64,000 nucleotides of DNA, from the NCBI GenBank assembly GCA_024516035.1, contig CM044964.1, positions 20,838,931 through 20,902,930 of the forward strand. The letters are read 5' to 3'. The notes under the pieces are model-generated. The model searched no databases. It was not told where the DNA came from and saw only the letters and a list, made by a program, of their open reading frames with translations. The translations under genes and the position numbers were made by a program. The stretch is from Bactericera cockerelli. Lineage: Eukaryota > Arthropoda > Insecta > Hemiptera > Triozidae. Below are positions 51,950-64,000 of the stretch, piece after piece; position 1 is the first letter of the stretch, and the number at the start of each line of letters is the position of its first letter.

Positions 51950-53023
51950 TTAGTCTTCATCACTGCTTGTGTTATCTATCATCACAGATCGACCACTTGT
52001 GTTAGGTTCCATACAGGAGAGATATTTTAACAGATTTATATAAGCCTTTTTCTCACTTTCAAATTTATTTGCACCAAAGCCAGAAAAAGTTTTGGACACA
52101 CCTTGGTTGAAGAAACGAACATGGACAAGAAACTTTGGAATGGGATGATCTTTGAATTGAGGAAAATCTAAAACTGTTATTTTTACAGTGACATCAGCTT
52201 CACGGTCCAGTTTTACAATGATTGCTTTTATTTCAGACAAAGGAGCATCAAAGTCTAGATAGCGACAAAACATATCATGGTCAAATGATTTTTCTCTTTT
52301 CACAGCATTTAAAACCGGAATTATGTTGCAATCAGTTTCTGTTTCAAGTAGGTGAAGTTTTGACAGCTTGACAGAAGCACCACTAATTGGATTTGATAGT
52401 CTAGGTTTCAAAACACTTGCAAGAATATCCATGTCTCCTTGTAGCTCATCTTGATTGTCATAAGATACCTTAAAGTTCTCCGGGATCTTAGTTTTCACAC
52501 CTTTCTGTCCTTCAATTATCTCGATCATTTTCTTTGCACAAGCTAACTTAGCACCCTTCAATGTTTTTCGTGTACCTTCAACTTTAAAATCACTCACCTC
52601 ACACCGAACAGTGTACTGTTTGTTGTGAGCTTCCCCTGCTTCTTTCACCAGACTAAAATGAACTGAAAATTTGTTCAATTGACAGAGAGCATTGAGTGAC
52701 TGTAGAACATTAGTATCCGTTTTTGTTGTATACGATTTCTCCATCATGCTATCAAAGTTGTTATCATTCAGCAATTTATTAACACCTGGTTTGTGAGCAG
52801 CCAATATGATGAGCATTTTTTTAGCGGCCTCTTGCTTGGCCTCTCTTCTGTTGTGCCCGATGCCTGTCACTTCATACTCTCCGTCAAACACACTGAGTCC
52901 AACCTGGAACATGCTCTTGGTGGAAAGAGGATCAGGAAAAGCTGGGGACATTTCAATGTACAGAGGCTCATGATCTTGGGTTTTTAGATAGTCTGAGAGT
53001 AAGGATCTTGGGGTGGCTTCCAT
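51950..53023 (-). CDS. dsRNA-binding protein, R2D2/Loquacious-like
   Basis: A 357-aa protein in one uninterrupted frame. dsRNA-binding domain 1 spans about residues 6-75 (LSDYLKTQDHEPLYIEM, FQVGLSVFDGEYEVTGIGHN, RREAKQEAAKKML). Domain 2 spans about 104-172 (NVLQSLNALCQLNK, YTVRCEVSDFKVEGTRKT, KGAKLACAKKMIEII). A C-terminal region (about 300-340: FLVHVRFFNQGVSKTFSGFG then ESEKKAYINLLKYL) looks like a third, weakly conserved dsRBD. Two good dsRBDs plus a degenerate third is the plan of R2D2, Loquacious and PACT/TRBP, partners of Dicer and Argonaute loading. R2D2 is my preferred reading because the sequence is divergent and the C-terminus atypical, but this needs a phylogeny. The family genes usually have introns, so an intronless frame may mean intron loss or a retrogene; no poly-A tract or flanking repeats support the latter. 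It is head to head with RUVBL1. Confidence 0.85.
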   Translation of the reverse strand: MEATPRSLLSDYLKTQDHEPLYIEMSPAFPDPLSTKSMFQVGLSVFDGEYEVTGIGHNRREAKQEAAKKMLIILAAHKPGVNKLLNDNNFDSMMEKSYTTKTDTNVLQSLNALCQLNKFSVHFSLVKEAGEAHNKQYTVRCEVSDFKVEGTRKTLKGAKLACAKKMIEIIEGQKGVKTKIPENFKVSYDNQDELQGDMDILASVLKPRLSNPISGASVKLSKLHLLETETDCNIIPVLNAVKREKSFDHDMFCRYLDFDAPLSEIKAIIVKLDREADVTVKITVLDFPQFKDHPIPKFLVHVRFFNQGVSKTFSGFGANKFESEKKAYINLLKYLSCMEPNTSGRSVMIDNTSSDED

Positions 53024-60133
<7,110 letters not shown>

Positions 60134-60845
60134 AGAGAAGCGGCGGTGTGGAGAGAAGGGAATCCAGGGAGAAAATAAAAAGAGGGATTGACGGAAAGAG
60201 ACAGTAGGTTTAATTATGGCTGGGTCGAGATGCATGTAGATGCAAGGTCACATGATCATTTTGGAGCTCTATGATTTGAGGTGGAAATTTATGACCTGAC
60301 CTTAAATCTACTTGAGCAGAGACTTGGCAGACGAATCTCGACCCAGCCATAAGAGAAGATGTGAATGGTTTAAGATAAAGTAAATTTAACTAATCCACAG
60401 TTTCAACTAATCTCATGAGGCACAGTCGGGCTCATATTAAATTTAATCCTGTTGTATAATTCAACTCTATGATAAAAAAGATTAGTTTTCCGGAAATGGT
60501 GAAGAGTGAAAAAGGCAGAATACACTGTTCAAATAGGATACTCTGAACCTGGGGCTGGTTGTCAAAATTCTGGTTCGATTCCCGCCAGGGACAGAATATT
60601 TTTAATTTTTTTCTTGCCTTGGCTGTCTATTATCTAATGACAAATAAAATGATTTTACAGCACTTTCAATTTTTCTATCAAAAATGTGGAGTAAATATGT
60701 TTACCTATATTTATACATTTCATTGTTTGTTTTATAATTATTGATTTGTACTTTTTACACAGTCCTGTATGTGTACTGTGTACAATTTGTACATTGTACC
60801 CTCAATACTTTTCTTTGTTTGTACTTTGGCACGGTTGATTTATAA

Positions 60846-60851
60846 AATAAA
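60846..60851 (+). other. Poly(A) signal of RUVBL1
   Basis: AATAAA about 710 nt after the stop codon, followed by a TG/T-rich stretch. Confidence 0.5.
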
Positions 60852-60897
60852 AGCGTGACATGTTGTAATTATTGTACTTATTATTTTGTAGTGTTTT

Positions 60898-61126
60898 TTT
60901 TTTTAATTTGGGTTTCACGTCGGTTTCAACTGCATGGTCATGTCACGGTTGGGGTGTTATCCTCCATTTGCAGGAACTTCTCAAACCTGCTACCTACATT
61001 AACCTCACCCAACCTGGGTTGGGTCGGAATGCCTGCATCACGAAGTCTTCACCTCTCTGGACGTTGTTTAACTTCGGTGATCTTACACGAGAACCGGTGC
61101 ATTCAACGCGCCATCGACTCGGGCTT
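60898..61126 (-). repeat. 5S-rRNA-derived SINE, reverse copy
   Basis: On the minus strand GCGTTGAATGCACCGGTTCT, AGATCACCGAAGTTAAACAA and CAACCCAGGTTGGGTGAGGT, ending near a poly-T run at 60895-60904 (its A tail). Confidence 0.85.
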
Positions 61127-61198
61127 TGTAGTATGTTTTATCCTGCATTTTCAGTTTTGATTAAATTTGGTAGTCTGTACGAAGCATTGGTAGTTAAA

Positions 61199-61402
61199 TA
61201 ATAATAATAATAATTTCGCCTTATTTATACTGCCCGATTAGGACTATCAAGTCCCATTATTCCAGCAGTAAGCCCTAGACATATTATTATGTGGTAAACA
61301 TCCCAAATGGGAGGATAACTTGTCATGTCCAGGCTGGGTTTCGAACACACAACCTCTGGATTCACAGAATGCCGCCTTTACCACTGAGCTACCGGGACAT
61401 AC
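61199..61402 (-). repeat. SINE family D, near full length
   Basis: Head with GGTTTCGAACACACAACCTC on the plus strand, body CCCAAATGGGAGGATAACTT, AAT-repeat tail. Confidence 0.83.
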
Positions 61403-61744
61403 ACAGTAGTTGATGTGTTTATGTTGTAAAACTTGTAATGTAAACATGTGGTAGCACATGGGTTGGATCCAACTCATTTTTTTTCTCTCTCATTTATATG
61501 ATCGAGTATGTGACCACCTAATAATAATATCCAGAAGGTTAGGAGAAAATGATTTGAGAATCAATGTACCTCGTCTAGCAGTTACCTCTTATATTAAACT
61601 AGAGCATATTATTAAAAGGATTCTCTTCTTTTATTCAGTAGTGAATAGGTACCTACGAAGATAAAAAAAAAAGGCTGTAATCTCACCAGGTTAGAGAAAG
61701 TTGGAAAATTGACGAAAGACTGTAATAGTATAAATGTGTAGTAA

Positions 61745-61815
61745 TGAGGAACTTGAACCATCGATTTCCAAGTTAAAAGACCGCCGCATTAGCGATCAAG
61801 CTATTTACCCCGGTA
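61745..61815 (-). repeat. SINE family E, reverse head
   Basis: On the minus strand ATAGCTTGATCGCTAATGCG and GAAATCGATGGTTCAAGTTC. Confidence 0.65.
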
Positions 61816-62387
61816 TTTAATACGTAAATTCAAATATAATGTTTCTCTTGAAATTTTTTATCTCTACGATAAAAAAACTTACTAAAGTTGTAAAAGAAAG
61901 TCGTGTGATATCTCGATCAGTTCATTTTTTTTTTTTTTTGCCTCACTTTTTCTGATCCACTACGATTTAACACTCCTTGACTGTTGGATGAACGTGCGCT
62001 CAGCGAATAATTAAACATGTAAACGCGTCCTAGTGAGCGTATTTCTCTTATCTAATAAAAATCGCTTCTCATATCTTTTTTTAAAATCAAGGAAAATGTT
62101 TTGAACTTTTCAGGTGAATTTTCCTTATATTTTCCGAAATTTGAGTTTTACTGATCATTCCCGTAGAAATTACGAGTTACAAAACAGGACGTTATCCGAT
62201 CAGTCCCGTTATTTCTAGAGGTACCCGTTATTTCCAGAGACTTTGCTGTAAACTGCTACTGTTGATTCTGCTCTCTACCAATTCCTCAGGTAGGTGAAGT
62301 ATTCTCCAAGCATATTGAATTTCAAGATATTTGAAAACTATAGGGAGCTTTTTAACTCACAAATGAAGCTTCTCATAATCCCAAATT

Positions 62388-62575
62388 CCCGATGGCGCAT
62401 CGAATGCACCAGTTCTCGTAGGATCATTGAAGTTTAAGCAACATTCAGCAAAGTGAAGACTTTGTGATGCTGGCATTCCAGCCCAGGCTGGGTGAGGTTA
62501 GGTGAGTTCCCCATGTATGAAGGGTAACACCCTTGTCTTGAAATGACCTAGCTGTTGAATAAGACATAAAACCCC
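62388..62575 (+). repeat. 5S-rRNA-derived SINE, decayed copy
   Basis: GCACCAGTTCTCGTAGGATC, TTGAAGTTTAAGCAACATTC, CAGGCTGGGTGAGGTTAGGT. The middle GGGTGACC block is lost. Confidence 0.75.
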
Positions 62576-63111
62576 ATTAAAAAATCATCCCAATACATAT
62601 TATGTATCAGGTGATTAATTCAAATTAAACTCTAAGGGTGGAATTAATAGACATATTTGTAATACCTCTATGGCACTAAGTCACGGATTGCACACTGTGT
62701 AAGATAGAGAAAACCACCCTTATCTATAACTTGAGTTATAGTCTTTGTCTATTAATTTTGCCTTAACTGTTACCTCAACCATTTAACTGTAGAACCACAA
62801 CTATCTCATTAGTAATTAGTTAATAAACATCCCTCTCCTTTAATTCTAGAAGTTACGTTCATTTTACACATTTTTTTCTGTGAAGTTAAAAAATAGCAAA
62901 TATAATCATCTACTTTGTAATCTTTTGTCTTGAACTTTTTTTCACAAGTAATGGTAAAATAAAGAAATTATTATTTTTTTTTGTAATAGAGTAGAAGCAA
63001 AATTATCCAATAGATGGTCACATGTTACCTTTGCTTTGTCCCCAATTTTGTTTTATACCATTTTCTTCTAAATATTTCTAGTAAATCATTTGTTAATTTA
63101 TTTTTTTCAGA
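62576..63111. other. Intergenic / upstream of an unrecognised gene
   Basis: AT-rich, no conserved frame. A T-rich tract and TTTTTTTCAG at 63101-63110 form a good splice acceptor for the next exon. Confidence 0.4.
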
Positions 63112-63209
63112 ATGGCTAACTTAGGCTCCTACAACAGTGACAAGGCATCAGACATTGACTATGGGATTGACCCAGCTTCTGGTGGTTTTTTCAACTCTGA
63201 CTACAAGAA
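63112..63209 (+). CDS. First coding exon of an unrecognised gene (partial)
   Basis: Begins MANLGSYNSDKASDIDYGID and continues ASGGFFNSDYKK to a donor (AAGAA|GTAAGA). The ATG follows an acceptor by one base, so an untranslated first exon must lie upstream. Ser/Asp/Tyr-rich and hydrophilic; I do not recognise the family. If the donor is not used, the frame would stop at once (TAA at 63211). The GC balance and splice signals favour a real exon; the rest of the gene lies beyond the window. Confidence 0.5.
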
Positions 63210-63444
63210 GTAAGACCATTACTATCCTTCATTTATTGTTGATATTGTTATTATGACTTGTCCTGAACCTTTTCATTTCCCTATTCTATTTGACAATAAA
63301 TAGAACGGGCATTATTTTTATTACAACAAAAAAAATTCTTTTAGAATTTAATGTTTTTATGACATGTTTATAATTTATATGAAAGTATTGTACCATTAAT
63401 GAATGTACCCATATGCCGGGTACATTTTTATTTATTTACATTTA

Positions 63445-63535
63445 TTATTATTAAAGAGGTGCTTTGTGACACTGTTGTTATAATGGGACTACCTGTCTTG
63501 CACTGACAGTCTAAATAAAGCACTACTTATACTTG
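63445..63535 (-). repeat. Family M repeat, reverse copy
   Basis: GAGGTGCTTTGTGACACTG, GGACTACCTGTCTTGCACTG and AAGCACTACTTATACTTGAA, the reverse of 57790-57905. Confidence 0.65.
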
Positions 63536-63759
63536 AATCGGTACATGCAAAAACGACATCAATCACATTTTTTTGGAAAATGAGGTTTTCATAGATTTTG
63601 GATCTCGGAAGGTAAACGCACAATTTTATATCAAAACTAAATCATTCTGCTACTCCCTTCCTATATAAACACGTTTCTATAATTTTCGTTCCATGCAAGA
63701 ACGACATAGATCCGGGATTGATGCGGTTCTTGCATGTAATCTGTTGAATTGGTGTATCC

Positions 63760-63840
63760 TGTCTGTGTGTGTGTGAACAGGATACCTCAAGAACCGTAAG
63801 AGCTAGAGACTTGAAATTTGGTATGAAAATCAATTTTATA
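63760..63840 (+). repeat. Family H-like fragment
   Basis: GTCTGTGTGTGTGTGAACAG, ATACCTCAAGAACCGTAAGA and GACTTGAAATTTGGTATGAA. Confidence 0.55.
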
Positions 63841-63889
63841 CACCAAACGTACCACAAAACTTTTGGTTGAAATTGGCCGCAAAATGCGG

Positions 63890-63950
63890 CCGCAGGGCCG
63901 CAAATCAGGGCCGCAAATCAGGGCCGCAAATATTGCCCGCAAGCGCCGCT
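63890..63950 (+). repeat. Short tandem GC-rich repeat
   Basis: Three units of AGGGCCGCAAAT(CA) preceded by GCGGCCGC, a small GC island in AT-rich DNA. Confidence 0.7.
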
Positions 63951-64000
63951 TCTATGAATTGATTAAAGATACAAAAAAAGTTAGAGAACAACATTTTCTT

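Overview
The window looks like a stretch of an insect (at least arthropod) nuclear genome. It is AT-rich, its genes have GT-AG introns, and it is crowded with tRNA-derived SINEs, 5S-rRNA-derived SINEs, MITEs and LINE fragments. A glutaredoxin-3 with a single Grx domain and an R2D2/Loquacious-like double-stranded-RNA-binding protein both fit insects. The order cannot be fixed from the sequence; hemipteran is only a guess.

Genes, left to right. (1) 1338-1486 (-): N-terminal exon of a biotin carboxylase, closest in motif to methylcrotonoyl-CoA carboxylase alpha, with an apparent one-base deletion. (2) 3974-11959 (-): general transcription factor IIF beta subunit, five coding exons, complete (263 aa by my splicing). 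(3) 23550-24734 (+) and (4) 30368-30661 (+): two HMGA-like AT-hook chromatin proteins. (5) 37405-44113 (-): a TruB-family pseudouridine synthase in six coding exons (267 aa) that has Glu where the catalytic Asp should be and lacks a stretch of the active-site region. (6) 44850-49932 (+): glutaredoxin 3 (225 aa), head to head with the TruB gene. (7) 51950-53023 (-): intronless dsRNA-binding protein (357 aa), head to head with (8) 53623-60133 (+): RUVBL1/pontin, eight coding exons, nearly identical to the animal family but with a one-base phase problem at one intron. (9) 63112-63209 (+): first coding exon of an unrecognised gene running off the window.

Most of the other sequence is repeats. At 13121-18192 there is a 5.05-kb fold-back transposon with long inverted arms made of ~290-bp tandem units, flanked by a perfect 9-bp target duplication, which suggests a non-autonomous Mutator-like element. 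At 8500-10610 lies a decayed LINE with reverse transcriptase and a restriction-like endonuclease; 3' ends of relatives lie at 21919 and 43285. At least six tRNA-related SINE families (named A-F here), one 5S-rRNA-derived SINE family and several hairpin or TIR elements recur on both strands. Family letters are local to this report.

A recurring oddity is local tandem duplication at exon ends. The C-terminal exon ends of both TFIIF-beta and the TruB gene are repeated just downstream of the true stop codons, and the acceptor region of TruB exon 5 is present three times. A perfect 108-bp-arm hairpin lies at 2916-3145. The genes are housekeeping functions (transcription initiation, chromatin, tRNA modification, Fe-S/redox, RNAi, AAA+ chromatin remodelling) with no sign of an operon-like joint pathway.
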